Of a stretch of 60,288 nt of DNA, positions 17,082 through 26,232 are shown piece by piece. Position 1 is the first letter of the stretch. Every line of letters starts with the position of its first letter. The DNA is taken from NCBI GenBank assembly GCA_946999425.1, contig CAMQDG010000002.1, positions 1 through 60,288 of the forward strand, read 5' to 3'. Under the pieces are notes generated by a model. It saw only the letters and a program-made list of their open reading frames with translations. It was not told the origin of the DNA and ran no database searches. Made by a program: the position numbers and the translations under genes. The stretch comes from an uncultured Peptoniphilus sp. (GTDB lineage: Bacteria; Bacillota; Clostridia; Tissierellales; Peptoniphilaceae).

Positions 17082-17109
17082 AAAAAAAGACCTCGCAAAA
17101 ACGAGATCT
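17082..17109 (-). terminator. Terminator after the truncated methylase
   Basis: Minus strand AGATCTCG (17109-17102) pairs with CGAGGTCT (17095-17088) across a six-base loop, one G-T pair, followed by a T run. Confidence 0.75.
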
Positions 17110-17119
17110 TATTTTTTTC

Positions 17120-17461
17120 TTAGCTTTCTTTAATATCCATTGTCTTTTCTTCCACAACACATATTGTATCATTGTGCCATCCACCATGAGGAACTAACAA
17201 GATTTTCTTCACTTTAAATCCATAAGACTTCCCAATTCCCCCGCTATTCCAACCAAATGTTATTACTTTTCCACCTTTTTTTACTATTCTAACAATCTCT
17301 TTTTTCTGATTAGACCAAAAACTTGATTGCGTTGTTTTGTTACTTACTTCAATCCCAAAGTCTTTATAACACTCAGATATCTGTCGTGCTGAATATGGAG
17401 GATCGAATAATACCCCGTCTATGCTATTATCCTCAAACATTTGTGAACTACTCGGCAACAA
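17120..17461 (-). pseudogene. DNA adenine methylase fragment, N-terminus removed by an IS605-like element
   Basis: The visible frame keeps the catalytic motif DPPYSARQISECYK and the family-typical TTQSSFWSNQKKEI, VITFGWNSGGIGK and LLVPHGGWHNDTICVVE. It matches small mobile-element adenine methylases of Firmicutes. The sequence before MFEDNSIDG is missing. The apparent TTG start and the next residues (LPSSSQ) are encoded by the right end of element R1 (GCCGAGTAGTTCAC), so they are not original. Normal relatives have more sequence before DPPY. Loss of the start and N-terminus makes activity unlikely. Confidence 0.75.
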
Positions 17462-17753
17462 GTTACCGAGCTTCTTGCTTCAACCACTACTGCTTAAGTC
17501 TCACAACAGGAGATTTTAAGTCTTACACAATGTCCACAAGCGTATAGGTTCGGGTAGTTCCTACCCTACCATATATAACTCATAATGCTAAATTTTAGGT
17601 TTCAACACATAAGAGGCTTTACTGATTGGTTATCTCAGCAAATAACTTTATGTAGGCTATTTAGCCTTTAGTTGAGGATATGCTTATGAGCTACATTAAT
17701 TTTTAATTATCGGCTCTCATCTCGGCTACAAGTAACCGAGACTTCCCGCCTTA
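17442..17753 (-). mobile_element. R-family IS200/IS605-like non-autonomous element with omega-RNA-like right end (R1)
   Basis: 312 bases on the minus strand. The left end at 17753 has the hairpin CTCGGTTACTTGTAGCCGAG. The right end at 17442 has CTCGGTAACTTGTTGCCGAG, and both fold into nine pairs with a TT loop. The right end reads GTTGAAGCAAGAAGC, hairpin, GTAGTTCAC, the layout I know from the 3' end of IS605-family tnpB genes, where the omega-RNA scaffold ends and its guide begins. No tnpA or tnpB frame is left. An inner hairpin (GGGTAG...CTACCC) lies at about 17551-17565. The flank on the left-end side is TTTGATAA. Confidence 0.7.
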
Positions 17754-17790
17754 TCAAAGCTCTTGCAGGTTTCTACTTTCCTAAATAACC

Positions 17791-18687
17791 TTAATGGACC
17801 TTTCTTTCTCTCTCTTTTTTCCTCCAGCCGATTAGAGGAAGTATAATTATGAAGTTTATAAATAAAATGCCTCCTAAAATCCCTATAAATAAACGGGTTT
17901 TAAACTCAGCTTCTTTTATTTTTTCTCCATAAGATTTTATGTCTTTAAATTCTTCTTTTTCCTTACCTCTTATTCGCTCTATAGAAAACTTATCAGCAAA
18001 ATATGCTCTGTCTCTTTCCTCTACAGGTTTTCTTTCACCTTCAACTAAAAGCCTTTCTGTATTTATAAGGTAAGGAGTACAAGTTAAAAGAGTTACCAAA
18101 TCCTTATCAGGATATACATTTAATACAGAGGCTTCCTCAGGTTGTACTATTTTTACATCCCTTACTACGTACTTCATAAGGTCTTTGTTAAAAATTACAT
18201 AAAACTCGTCTCCTTGATGGAGTTTATCAAGGTGCCTAAAAAGCTCTGCGTTATGGGTCCCTCTATGCCCTGAGATTACGCTGTGGCTCCCCATACCACC
18301 AGGCATTGATGTATTTTTAATTATTCCTACGCCAGATGCTAAAACTTCGTCACTTGTTCCTGCATATATGAGCATTTCCCCATTAATTTTAGGTACATAT
18401 AAAAGTCCTAAGGGGGTAAGATCTTCTGACATTGTTCTTGTTGTAGGAAGTTTAAGACCCTTAACGTCTCCTTTTGCATTAAAGGCTCCGTTTAAAAGAG
18501 TCTCGTTATATTTTTTCTTTTCCTTATCTATTCTCTTTTTTTCTTCTTTGCTTATACTCTCCTGAGATAAATAAAAACTATCTTGCAAGCTCTTATTTAT
18601 ACTCCCTAAAAAATACCTTGATGCAAAGGGATAAGTTATAACTAAAAGGGCAAGGATTAAAAAAATTTTTGATAGTGTTTTTCTCAA
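17791..18687 (-). CDS. Class-C-like (pilin-type) sortase
   Basis: This 298-residue membrane transpeptidase has the catalytic His in ISGHRGTH (about 142), Cys in TLLTCTPYLINTERLLVEGER (about 200, the TLxTC motif; Arg about 210; quoted in part: TLLTCTPY, ERLLVEG) and membrane helices near 8-24 and 262-285. TCTPY...N..RL and the C-terminal anchor are typical of class C sortases that polymerise pilins. The usual lid motif DP(F/W) is not seen. Candidate substrates here end in LPSTG, VPETG, LPETG and PKTGD. The TTG start follows a GGAAAGGGGG site within a small hairpin. It is probably co-transcribed with 18728-19039 and the SLH gene. Confidence 0.85.
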   Translation of the reverse strand: MRKTLSKIFLILALLVITYPFASRYFLGSINKSLQDSFYLSQESISKEEKKRIDKEKKKYNETLLNGAFNAKGDVKGLKLPTTRTMSEDLTPLGLLYVPKINGEMLIYAGTSDEVLASGVGIIKNTSMPGGMGSHSVISGHRGTHNAELFRHLDKLHQGDEFYVIFNKDLMKYVVRDVKIVQPEEASVLNVYPDKDLVTLLTCTPYLINTERLLVEGERKPVEERDRAYFADKFSIERIRGKEKEEFKDIKSYGEKIKEAEFKTRLFIGILGGILFINFIIILPLIGWRKKERERKVH

Positions 18688-18727
18688 TTTTACACGACCA
18701 CTTAAAGGGTCTGCCCCCTTTCCTTAG

Positions 18728-19039
18728 CTATTTTACAGTATTTTCTTCCACATAGCGTTCTGCATCTAAAACAAAATCTCTTGTAGGTATATCATTGGAA
18801 CACATAGACCAAGCTATTTTAAATCCTTCAAGCATCCCATTTAAAAATGCTGGATTTTTCTTCTGTTCTTCTGTTGCCATGTCTTTTACAAGACCGTTTT
18901 GAATTATAACTTCAAAAGCCTTTAAGGCATAATATTGCATTGATTGAGCCCTTAAAGCTTCTTTTATTTCATCCTCTTTTATTTCTTTTACATATTTATC
19001 TAAAAATTCTTTATCAATATATTCTTGTTCTTTTTTCAA
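18728..19039 (-). CDS. Hypothetical small cytoplasmic protein
   Basis: A 103-residue, charged and mostly helical protein (MKKEQEYIDKEFLDKYVKEI...). It has no membrane segment, signal peptide or family I recognise. The TTG start at 19039 is supported by GGAGG eight bases upstream. The gene sits between the SLH-protein gene and the sortase gene on the same strand, and a weak terminator (19063-19090) lies before it. It may be a small regulator or chaperone of the surface-protein cluster, but that is only context. Confidence 0.65.
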   Translation of the reverse strand: MKKEQEYIDKEFLDKYVKEIKEDEIKEALRAQSMQYYALKAFEVIIQNGLVKDMATEEQKKNPAFLNGMLEGFKIAWSMCSNDIPTRDFVLDAERYVEENTVK

Positions 19040-19062
19040 TGTTTTTCCTCCATAAAGAGAAA

Positions 19063-19090
19063 AGACCCTAACCCTTTGAGGGTAGGGTCT
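19063..19090 (-). terminator. Terminator after the SLH-protein gene
   Basis: AGACCCTACCCT pairs with AGGGTTAGGGTCT around a short loop, one unpaired base, and TTTTCTCTTT follows on the minus strand. The T run is interrupted, so partial read-through to the next two genes is likely. Confidence 0.65.
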
Positions 19091-19099
19091 AAACTCGGT

Positions 19100-21436
19100 T
19101 TACTTAAAAGAATTAGGCAAGTTGAAGAGAAGTGATGAAAGTTCAGCTCTTGTAATCTCAAGACCTGGTTTAAATGTGTGGTCTAAATATCCACGAATGA
19201 TGTTTGAGCTTGTTAAGGAATTAATTTCACTTAAATACTTAGAGTTCTCAATATCTGTGAAAGGAGCCTTAGTAGATGATTCACTTACGTTATATAGGTG
19301 TTTCATTATATAAGCTACTTCTTCTCTTGTTATTGCTGTATTAGTAAGGGCTTCTTCATTCTTTCCTGCAAAGATATTTGAAGGAAGTCTATCCATTGCG
19401 AATTTAATTTCGTCATAGCCCCAGTTGATTTTATCGTCTTTTGTTTTTTTGCTTATTAATTCAAAGTCTGAAACTTTATTTCCACAAAGTTTTTCATTTC
19501 TTTGACCGTATCTGCCAAGAATTAGCAAGGTTTCTCTAATTGTAATTTTATTGTTTGGTTTAAATTTACCGTCTGTATAGCCTTTGATTACTCCTCTTTC
19601 TGCTAAAGATGTAATCATTTTTTCAGCCCAGTGACCTTTGATGTCAGGAAAATCTTTTTGAACTGCTTTTTTAACAAAAGTTACTTCATAAGTTTTATCT
19701 TCTTTTAGGTTTACAATTTTTACCATTAATTTATCTACGTCTTTACCGTCTTTATCTTTAAAGGCTACTTCATCAGTTAATTTCACATATTTTCCATTAA
19801 CTATAGCTATAAAAGATATAGGATTTGCTTTTTCATTATCGTAAAGATTTAATTTTAAAGCATCCATAGGTTTAAATTTGTCTTTTTCAACTTCAATCTC
19901 TTTTTTAATAAGTTCATAAGATCTTACGTTGTTTGCTCCTGAGTTAACTATTACAGTCATGTCAGCAGTCTTACCACCATTTGTATCTTTTACTTGGATT
20001 TGGAATGTTCCTTCTTTGTCAAACTTATATACTCCTGTATAAGGAATAGAGTCTGATAATTGTTCAGATTTCCAAGTTAAATCTCTTGTATTAAAGTTGC
20101 CTAACTTTTTAACTATATGAGATTCAAATACTTCAAATAGGTCTACAACAGTGTTTTTATCAACAATTAAAAGATCTTTATATTCGTCACGATTTCTATA
20201 TGTGAAGTTTGTTACGTCTTTTAATGCATCTACTACATTAGACGGAACTGTTTTTGTAAGTGCTGTGTTGTCTTTTTCTACTTTAATTGTCATAGGTGTT
20301 TTATTGCCCATGTTGTCTTCTACTAAGATATTTACTGTTGATGGAATTTTTACATTAATTCTGTAATCATCCTTATCAAGTCTTGTATATCTGTCAAGGG
20401 GAGCGACTTTTTTAAAGAAATCTGAGAAATCATTTTTATCTCTGCTTGAATTTCCTCTGTAATATCTTCCATATCCTGCGTCTGATGAAAGTTTAGAAAA
20501 ATATCTTTCTCCCTTATAAGCCCAGAAGATATCTTTTACTCCTGCTGATGCTTTTACATTTATTACAAGACCACCATCAAATACATAAGCATAGGCTAAA
20601 GAAGGTGCTGTAACTTCAGGAGCTTTTAAATCTTTTGTAATAGAAGATTTTATGTCTCCCTTTGTCATAGTAATTTCTACCTTATACTTTGCTCCTTGTA
20701 AAAATCCTACTTCAATATTCTTAGCAGTCTTTATATTTTTCACTTCTTGCATAAGACTACCATTTACATTTACGGATATATCAACTGAATATCCTGCTGG
20801 AACTTCTGGAGTTGATAAGGTAACTTTCATTTTGTTAATACCATTAACAAATTTTACTTCTTTTTCATAAGCATCTAAAGCCTTATTTAAAGCTTTTAAA
20901 TTTTCATTTTTAATATTGTCTGCTATACTTTGTTTACAAGCTTCTACTTTTTCTTCTGCTTTTGCTATTGCTTTAGTTGTTGCTTCTGAAATATTATCTC
21001 TTAAAGACTTATCCATTAAAGAAATTACTTGATGAATTTCGTTTAATTTATCTTCTGTTTCTTTAAGGTTGTCTTTATTAACTTCCTTAGGAAGTTTTGC
21101 AACGGCTTCATCAAGTTTTGATAGAGCATCTTTATCTTCCTTTATAAAGGCTTCTTCTTTTGCTTTAAGAGCTTCAAAGTTTTTTTCTGCTTCTTTATCA
21201 AGGGATGCTTTATCACTTTCTTCAAGTTTTGCATAAGCCTCTTTTACAGCTTTTAATATTTCTTTGTTTTGGTGATAATCTTTTATAAGAAAGGATTCAG
21301 CCTTAGGAAGTTTTGTTGCTTCTTCGTTAAATCCTTTTACTTCCGCTTCACCTGCAAATGCACTGAAGGGGAACGCTGATGCCAATGTTATAGCGGCAAG
21401 AGCTAAAGTTGTTTTTTCTTTAATAAAATTTTTCAT
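19100..21436 (-). CDS. Secreted S-layer-homology (SLH) domain protein
   Basis: This 778-residue protein has a signal peptide (ALAAITLASAFPFSAFAG, about 12-29). A helical, Glu/Lys/Ala-rich region follows at about 35-190 (FIVAR-like or coiled coil), with beta-type repeats in the middle. C-terminal SLH modules begin at about 590 (FPDIKGHWAEKMI, GVIKGYTDGKFKPNN, then ITREEVAYIM and FTDIENSKYLSEI). SLH domains bind pyruvylated wall polymers, so this protein is wall-associated without sortase. It has its own sigma-A promoter (21569-21597) and a hairpin between ribosome site and ATG. The N-terminal function is unknown. Confidence 0.88.
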   Translation of the reverse strand: MKNFIKEKTTLALAAITLASAFPFSAFAGEAEVKGFNEEATKLPKAESFLIKDYHQNKEILKAVKEAYAKLEESDKASLDKEAEKNFEALKAKEEAFIKEDKDALSKLDEAVAKLPKEVNKDNLKETEDKLNEIHQVISLMDKSLRDNISEATTKAIAKAEEKVEACKQSIADNIKNENLKALNKALDAYEKEVKFVNGINKMKVTLSTPEVPAGYSVDISVNVNGSLMQEVKNIKTAKNIEVGFLQGAKYKVEITMTKGDIKSSITKDLKAPEVTAPSLAYAYVFDGGLVINVKASAGVKDIFWAYKGERYFSKLSSDAGYGRYYRGNSSRDKNDFSDFFKKVAPLDRYTRLDKDDYRINVKIPSTVNILVEDNMGNKTPMTIKVEKDNTALTKTVPSNVVDALKDVTNFTYRNRDEYKDLLIVDKNTVVDLFEVFESHIVKKLGNFNTRDLTWKSEQLSDSIPYTGVYKFDKEGTFQIQVKDTNGGKTADMTVIVNSGANNVRSYELIKKEIEVEKDKFKPMDALKLNLYDNEKANPISFIAIVNGKYVKLTDEVAFKDKDGKDVDKLMVKIVNLKEDKTYEVTFVKKAVQKDFPDIKGHWAEKMITSLAERGVIKGYTDGKFKPNNKITIRETLLILGRYGQRNEKLCGNKVSDFELISKKTKDDKINWGYDEIKFAMDRLPSNIFAGKNEEALTNTAITREEVAYIMKHLYNVSESSTKAPFTDIENSKYLSEINSLTSSNIIRGYLDHTFKPGLEITRAELSSLLFNLPNSFK

Positions 21437-21446
21437 AAATTTGTTC

Positions 21447-21470
21447 GGGGATTTTCCCCTGTCCTCCTTT
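21447..21470 (-). promoter_or_regulatory. Ribosome site/hairpin/ATG leader of the SLH gene
   Basis: Minus strand AAAGGAGG (21470-21463), then GGGGAAAATCCCC (21459-21447), then ATG at 21436. Same architecture as seven other genes, with a different stem. Confidence 0.6.
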
Positions 21471-21568
21471 TAATTTTCACTGAAAAAAATCAGCACTAAC
21501 AAGAAAATTTCAGATCCTTTTTTGGTTCTTTGAATTTTCAACTTACTTAACTAACTCTTATGTTTCAT

Positions 21569-21597
21569 ATTATACTACACTTAAATATTTTTTGCAA
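21569..21597 (-). promoter_or_regulatory. Sigma-A promoter of the SLH gene
   Basis: Minus strand TTGCAA (21597-21592), 17 bases, TATAAT (21574-21569), about 130 bases before the start codon. Confidence 0.8.
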
Positions 21598-21677
21598 TAG
21601 TTTTTATTTTACATTTATGTTACAGTTCCGAGTCTTTATGAAATATTTTTCTTACAAACCTTTATTTTGCAATGAAA

Positions 21678-21695
21678 AGGGGCTTTTTAGCCCCT
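21678..21695 (-). terminator. Terminator of the 21716-25501 gene
   Basis: GGGGC and GCCCC pair around a six-base loop with TTTTC following on the minus strand. Confidence 0.75.
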
Positions 21696-21715
21696 ATAAA
21701 AATTTTTTAAATTTT

Positions 21716-24700
21716 TTATTTTTTTTCTTCTTTTTTGCGTTTTTTTAACAAGAAGAAGGCAGATCCACCAAGGGCAAGTGCTAAAACTATATAAGGTATA
21801 AGTCCTAAAGTACCTGTTTCAGGTACCTGAAAAGATATTTGATAACCCTTATATATTACATCTGTTCCTGTGGGCGTATCTTTGTAATTTACAGGAGTAG
21901 GTTTTTTATTTGGAACATAATCCTTAAATACATCAGTACATGGTTTGCCGTCACATTTGCTGCAATTAGGAACCATCCTTAATTCTTCTATTATTACGTC
22001 TTTACTTAAGCTAAATTTAATTTTTCCATTTTCATCTGTTACGGCTTTTTGGATTAATTTACCCTTTTCTCCGTTTACTGATTCATAAATTCCATATTCT
22101 ATACAAGGCATAGGCTTATTTGTTGAATCTGAAATTTTTGTTATTGTTATGATTTTTTCAATTTTCTTATAATAAAGGGTAATTGTATTTTCTCCTATTC
22201 CTACATTTGTATAAGTTCCCTTACTGTCTTTAAGCACATTACTATCTTTGTATGTCTCCTTGTTTTTGTCAGGATCTACAAAATCATAAGTGTCTATAAC
22301 TTTAGGATTTAAGTCCTTTCTTGAGGTGTATTTGCCATTAATAAGATTTTTATAATCAGCATCTACATCTTTAATTTTGTCAGGGTCACTTATTGCTTCT
22401 CCTGTTTCTACGTCTACATAATTTATTGTAAGGTTTGCTTTTTTATAAGGAACGCTTATATTCACTTTACTTTCCTTATTAATAAATTCGGGGATTTCTT
22501 TTCCTCCATTAAATTCAGGTATTTTATCAAAGTCAAATACTTCTAATTTTGCCTTTTCCTCTGGAGTAAGTCCCTTTTCTTTATCTATTACAACTTTCCA
22601 ATCTTTATTTGTAGGGGTGTCTATTTCAAAGGTCTTATTGTCTCCCTTTGTATTACTTCCTTGTTCTTCTTCTTGTTTTGGGTTTAAAAGTTTAATTATT
22701 AAAGTTTTTAACCTGTCATCTTCTCCTTTAGGGGTTGTTACCTTTACTATAACTTTTTTAGCGTTAAGTTTTGCACAAGACCCCTCTGTACTTACTTTAT
22801 ACTCCCCATAGCCCTTGTCGTCTTCTTCAAGATCTTTTAAGGTTTTAGAGAAAATAGGCAAATTGAAAAATTCTTCACTCCAACGTTCATTGTCTTGGTC
22901 TAAGTTTTGTATTTTTCCTTTAAAGTTTTTATTGTTCATTACAAAGGCGTGTCTATATTGCCCTTCTGTTTCTGTTCCTATGGAAGTTACTGAATCAGGC
23001 AGGTCAACACAGGTAAACCCATTCCAGCCAAAAGCATAATCACCTAAGGTTTCTAAGGTTGTAAGACTTGATAAATTTAATATCCCCTTAAATTTATTGT
23101 TACGAAAAGCACTTTCTTCTATACTCTTAAGTTTAGGTAGGTCTTTTAATGATAAATTTTCAAAGCCCTTATCATCTTGATTTTTAAGGTTATTTTTAAG
23201 CCTTGTTTCATCGCTATCTTTATAGAAAATCCCAAAAGCCTCTTTTTTTATGGTTGTTAAGTTTGGAAGTCCTGATATTTCAAGATCTCCTTTAAAGTTT
23301 GTGTGTGCAAAGGCCTTTTCAGAGATTTCACCTACATTAGGAAGGTTGTTTAATTTTACATTTAGCTTATTTACTGTATATCCTTCATTTGCTAAAGGTC
23401 CTGATTCTTGAAAAGACGATTCCCCTATGGTTTTTAAATTTGAAAGTCCATCAAGACTTATTCCGTCTTCATAAAATCTTGCCCCTGCAAATGCTGTTTT
23501 CCCAATGCTTTCAAGATTTTTCATCTTATTAAATTCAACTCCTGAAAAACCTGTATTAAAGAAAGCTGATTCATTTACATCTTTAAGGCTGTTATTTTCA
23601 GAAACCTTTAATTTTCCTGTAAAACCTGCGTTGGAAAAAGCATGAGATCCCACAGTTGATAATTTAGGAACTTCTGATAAATCAAGGTCTCCCTCAAATC
23701 TTGAGTCTTGAAATGCGTGTTGTCCTAAACTTATTAAGTTAGGTAAATTTTTAAGGGTGATTGAGTTAAAACCATATTCCTTATTTAAGGCTCTTGTTTC
23801 CTGTAAATTAATGCTTTTATTATCTTTATCTGATTGTAAAAAGTGGGTAAATGTTTTATTCCCTATAGTTTTTAAGTTAGGTAAATTAATTAATTCAAGA
23901 CCCTCTTTGAAGTAAGGAGATTCGCTTACATTATTTGCATTAAATCCACCATAAAAAGTAAGGGATTTAACTTCTTCTATAGGAAGACCTTCAAGTTTTA
24001 ACTTTCCAGTAAATCCTGTGTGAGAAAAAGCTCCTTCTCCTATCTCTCTAAGGTTAGGAAAGCCTCCCACATTAAATGTTTCACCATTATCTGTATAGGT
24101 TTGTGGTCCTAAAATTAAGTCTCCTGTAAAGCCTGCATTAGAAAAGGCTGCTTTCCCTATTCTTTCAAGCTTAAATTCTTTAATATTTGAGTTTTGAAAG
24201 ATTTTTCTTTGGGTTGAAGAATCGTCATAAAAAGAACCACTTGTGGAGTTTTTATCATTAATATATGGAAAACTTCCTGTAAAATTGTTATTTTCAAAAG
24301 CACTATCACCTATTTCAACTACGTTATAAGGTAAAATAAGCTTACTTCCATTGCAACCTGAAAATGCTTTATCCCCTATGGTAAGTTTTGCGTCATCTGC
24401 CATTGCACCAAAGGCTATTCTATATACCGTTGCGTGTTTAGCTGGCATAGTAAAATGTTCTCCTCCAATAAGGGTTGTAAATTTTCCGTGATGAAAAGCA
24501 CCTTCTCCTATATTTATATCAGCAGGAATCAGCCTTGTATCCTCTCCTATTAAAGATCTACCACCACAAAATTCAACAGAAGTATTTATCATAATATTTT
24601 CCATAAAAGCTTGAGCAAAGGCATATTTACCTATGTCAAGTCTTTGAACTTGAATTGGAGTAAATATGATATAATTAACAATTCTATTATTTGCAAAGGC

Positions 24701-25501
24701 ATAAGGTCCAACTCTTTCTAAGGTTTTAGGGAATTGTAACATAGTTCCGAAATTTTTAACTCCGGCTCCAAAAAATGCCCCTTGACCTATAAATTTAAGG
24801 TTACTATCTTTTGAAAAACAAATAGTTATGTTTCCAACTTTAGGAGCTTGCTTATAAAAAGCCCAATCTGCAATTCCTTCTGCTTCAGAGTCTATATAAA
24901 AGATTACATCATCATTAGGGTCTTTAAGACTATCAAGCTTTGCCTTTCCTTCTGCTGTAAGACCTTTAATGACCTTCCCTTCCCAAATAAAATCATGACT
25001 ATTTATAACAACTCTTTCTTCACTTCTTACCGCTGTTCTGTCTTGAAATTCGCTTATTTCAAGGTCATCTTCTTGACTCTTTCCTTGGTCCTCCAAGGGT
25101 TTCTTTAATGGATTTCCGTCTTTATCCACTGATTCACCTACATATATACCATCATCTTTCATGCTTCTAAATGAGTATGTGGGTTCTTCTTTTTTAAGTT
25201 CAGGTATATTTTCTTCTATTTTTTCGGTATTTTCCTCTCTTGGTGACTTTATATTATCTTCCGGATCTTTATAGATCCCTCTTTGAAATTCTTCTGCTTC
25301 TCTTATTTTTTCTTCAGGTACATCCAAATAAAGTTCTGGAATTTCTTCTTTGTATTCTTCTATATTTTCCCCTAAATAATCTTCCTTAAAACCCTTTTTT
25401 TCTCCATCAAAAAATCTAAGTTCTGTTGCTTGACTAAGGGGGCTAAATATAGGAAATATTAAAGAAAATAAAAGAAAAAATACTAAAATTTTCTTTTTCA
25501 T
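21716..25501 (-). CDS. BspA-like LRR surface protein with VPETG sorting signal
   Basis: This 1261-residue protein has a signal peptide (LVFFLLFSLIFPIFSPLSQA, about 5-24, cleavage near ATEL) and an acidic linker. About 25 irregular BspA-type LRRs lie at about 190-900 (LPNLKTIG..AF, GFTGKLKL). A MucBP-like beta domain follows at about 1035-1130 (LTINYVDVETGEAI). A Cna-B-like module with a CSKCDGKPC cysteine cluster lies at about 1140-1210. It ends in VPETGTLG, a helix and KKRKKEEKK. BspA-type repeats often mediate adhesion or coaggregation. It is third gene after 26628 and 26202, and a terminator follows. Confidence 0.87.
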   Translation of the reverse strand: MKKKILVFFLLFSLIFPIFSPLSQATELRFFDGEKKGFKEDYLGENIEEYKEEIPELYLDVPEEKIREAEEFQRGIYKDPEDNIKSPREENTEKIEENIPELKKEEPTYSFRSMKDDGIYVGESVDKDGNPLKKPLEDQGKSQEDDLEISEFQDRTAVRSEERVVINSHDFIWEGKVIKGLTAEGKAKLDSLKDPNDDVIFYIDSEAEGIADWAFYKQAPKVGNITICFSKDSNLKFIGQGAFFGAGVKNFGTMLQFPKTLERVGPYAFANNRIVNYIIFTPIQVQRLDIGKYAFAQAFMENIMINTSVEFCGGRSLIGEDTRLIPADINIGEGAFHHGKFTTLIGGEHFTMPAKHATVYRIAFGAMADDAKLTIGDKAFSGCNGSKLILPYNVVEIGDSAFENNNFTGSFPYINDKNSTSGSFYDDSSTQRKIFQNSNIKEFKLERIGKAAFSNAGFTGDLILGPQTYTDNGETFNVGGFPNLREIGEGAFSHTGFTGKLKLEGLPIEEVKSLTFYGGFNANNVSESPYFKEGLELINLPNLKTIGNKTFTHFLQSDKDNKSINLQETRALNKEYGFNSITLKNLPNLISLGQHAFQDSRFEGDLDLSEVPKLSTVGSHAFSNAGFTGKLKVSENNSLKDVNESAFFNTGFSGVEFNKMKNLESIGKTAFAGARFYEDGISLDGLSNLKTIGESSFQESGPLANEGYTVNKLNVKLNNLPNVGEISEKAFAHTNFKGDLEISGLPNLTTIKKEAFGIFYKDSDETRLKNNLKNQDDKGFENLSLKDLPKLKSIEESAFRNNKFKGILNLSSLTTLETLGDYAFGWNGFTCVDLPDSVTSIGTETEGQYRHAFVMNNKNFKGKIQNLDQDNERWSEEFFNLPIFSKTLKDLEEDDKGYGEYKVSTEGSCAKLNAKKVIVKVTTPKGEDDRLKTLIIKLLNPKQEEEQGSNTKGDNKTFEIDTPTNKDWKVVIDKEKGLTPEEKAKLEVFDFDKIPEFNGGKEIPEFINKESKVNISVPYKKANLTINYVDVETGEAISDPDKIKDVDADYKNLINGKYTSRKDLNPKVIDTYDFVDPDKNKETYKDSNVLKDSKGTYTNVGIGENTITLYYKKIEKIITITKISDSTNKPMPCIEYGIYESVNGEKGKLIQKAVTDENGKIKFSLSKDVIIEELRMVPNCSKCDGKPCTDVFKDYVPNKKPTPVNYKDTPTGTDVIYKGYQISFQVPETGTLGLIPYIVLALALGGSAFFLLKKRKKEEKK

Positions 25502-25512
25502 AAAATTTCACC

Positions 25513-26202
25513 TTATTTTACTCTTTCTTTTTTACGCCAAATTACATATAAGACTCCGCCCATTAAAACTATAAAGCACATTCCTGCAACTTCAAGATAA
25601 AGGCTATCGCCTGTTTTTGGTGCTTTGTCTGAGGAGCCTTCTTCATAATTTATCATTCCTTCTTTTTCTGGCTCAGGTTGAGGTTCTTCTGGTTCTTCTT
25701 TTGGTTCTGGTTGAATTTCTGGCTGAGGTTCTACATTTTTTTCATCTTTTGGTCTTTCTGATAAAATTGTAGGATCTTCTGGTGCTATTTCTGGACTATC
25801 CTTAGGCTTTTCACTTTCCTTAATAGGGTCTCCATCCACTCTCTCAGATTTCATCTCAATTATTACCTTTGAATGATATTCTCCATTTTCGTCTTTGTGA
25901 GGCAAGTTTACATACACGTCTCCTTTTGCCATGGGTTTAAAACCTTTGGTCGTTACTGTTTCTCTTACCTTATAACTTCCTTGAGGTAGGCTTACTGTTG
26001 CTCCGTCAAGGCTTGTTACTTTTGCATAAAATAAACTTCCATCTTCTTTTTCTATTACATATTCAGGACTTCCTCCATTGTTTACCTGGTAGGTTGAACG
26101 AATTGTAAGGGAATAAAGGGGAGTATTTACAGGCTCTTCTGCATAAACTCCGCTTAACAACATACCCATCATTAGAGTAAATAATAAAAATATTCTTTTC
26201 AT
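25513..26202 (-). CDS. Small wall-anchored protein with one Cna-B-like domain and PKTGD sorting signal
   Basis: This 229-residue protein has a signal peptide (LLFTLMMGMLLSGVYA, about 6-21) and a prealbumin-like domain to about 120 (VSLPQGSYKVRETV). A Pro/Glu-rich wall-spanning stalk (EPQPEIQPEPKEEPEEPQPE) follows. It ends in APKTGD, a membrane helix and RKKERVK. The sorting signal differs from the LPETG/LPSTG of its neighbours, which hints at a different sortase or at the pilus base role that such small proteins often have. The gene ends 11 bases before the LRR protein gene, so they are an operon. Confidence 0.8.
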   Translation of the reverse strand: MKRIFLLFTLMMGMLLSGVYAEEPVNTPLYSLTIRSTYQVNNGGSPEYVIEKEDGSLFYAKVTSLDGATVSLPQGSYKVRETVTTKGFKPMAKGDVYVNLPHKDENGEYHSKVIIEMKSERVDGDPIKESEKPKDSPEIAPEDPTILSERPKDEKNVEPQPEIQPEPKEEPEEPQPEPEKEGMINYEEGSSDKAPKTGDSLYLEVAGMCFIVLMGGVLYVIWRKKERVK

Positions 26203-26209
26203 AAATTTC

Positions 26210-26232
26210 GGGCTTTGCCCTTGTCTCCTTTC
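26210..26232 (-). promoter_or_regulatory. Ribosome site/hairpin/ATG leader of the 25513-26202 gene
   Basis: Minus strand GAAAGGAG (26232-26225), then GGGCAAAGCCC (26220-26210), then ATG at 26202. It overlaps the stop of the previous gene. Confidence 0.6.
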
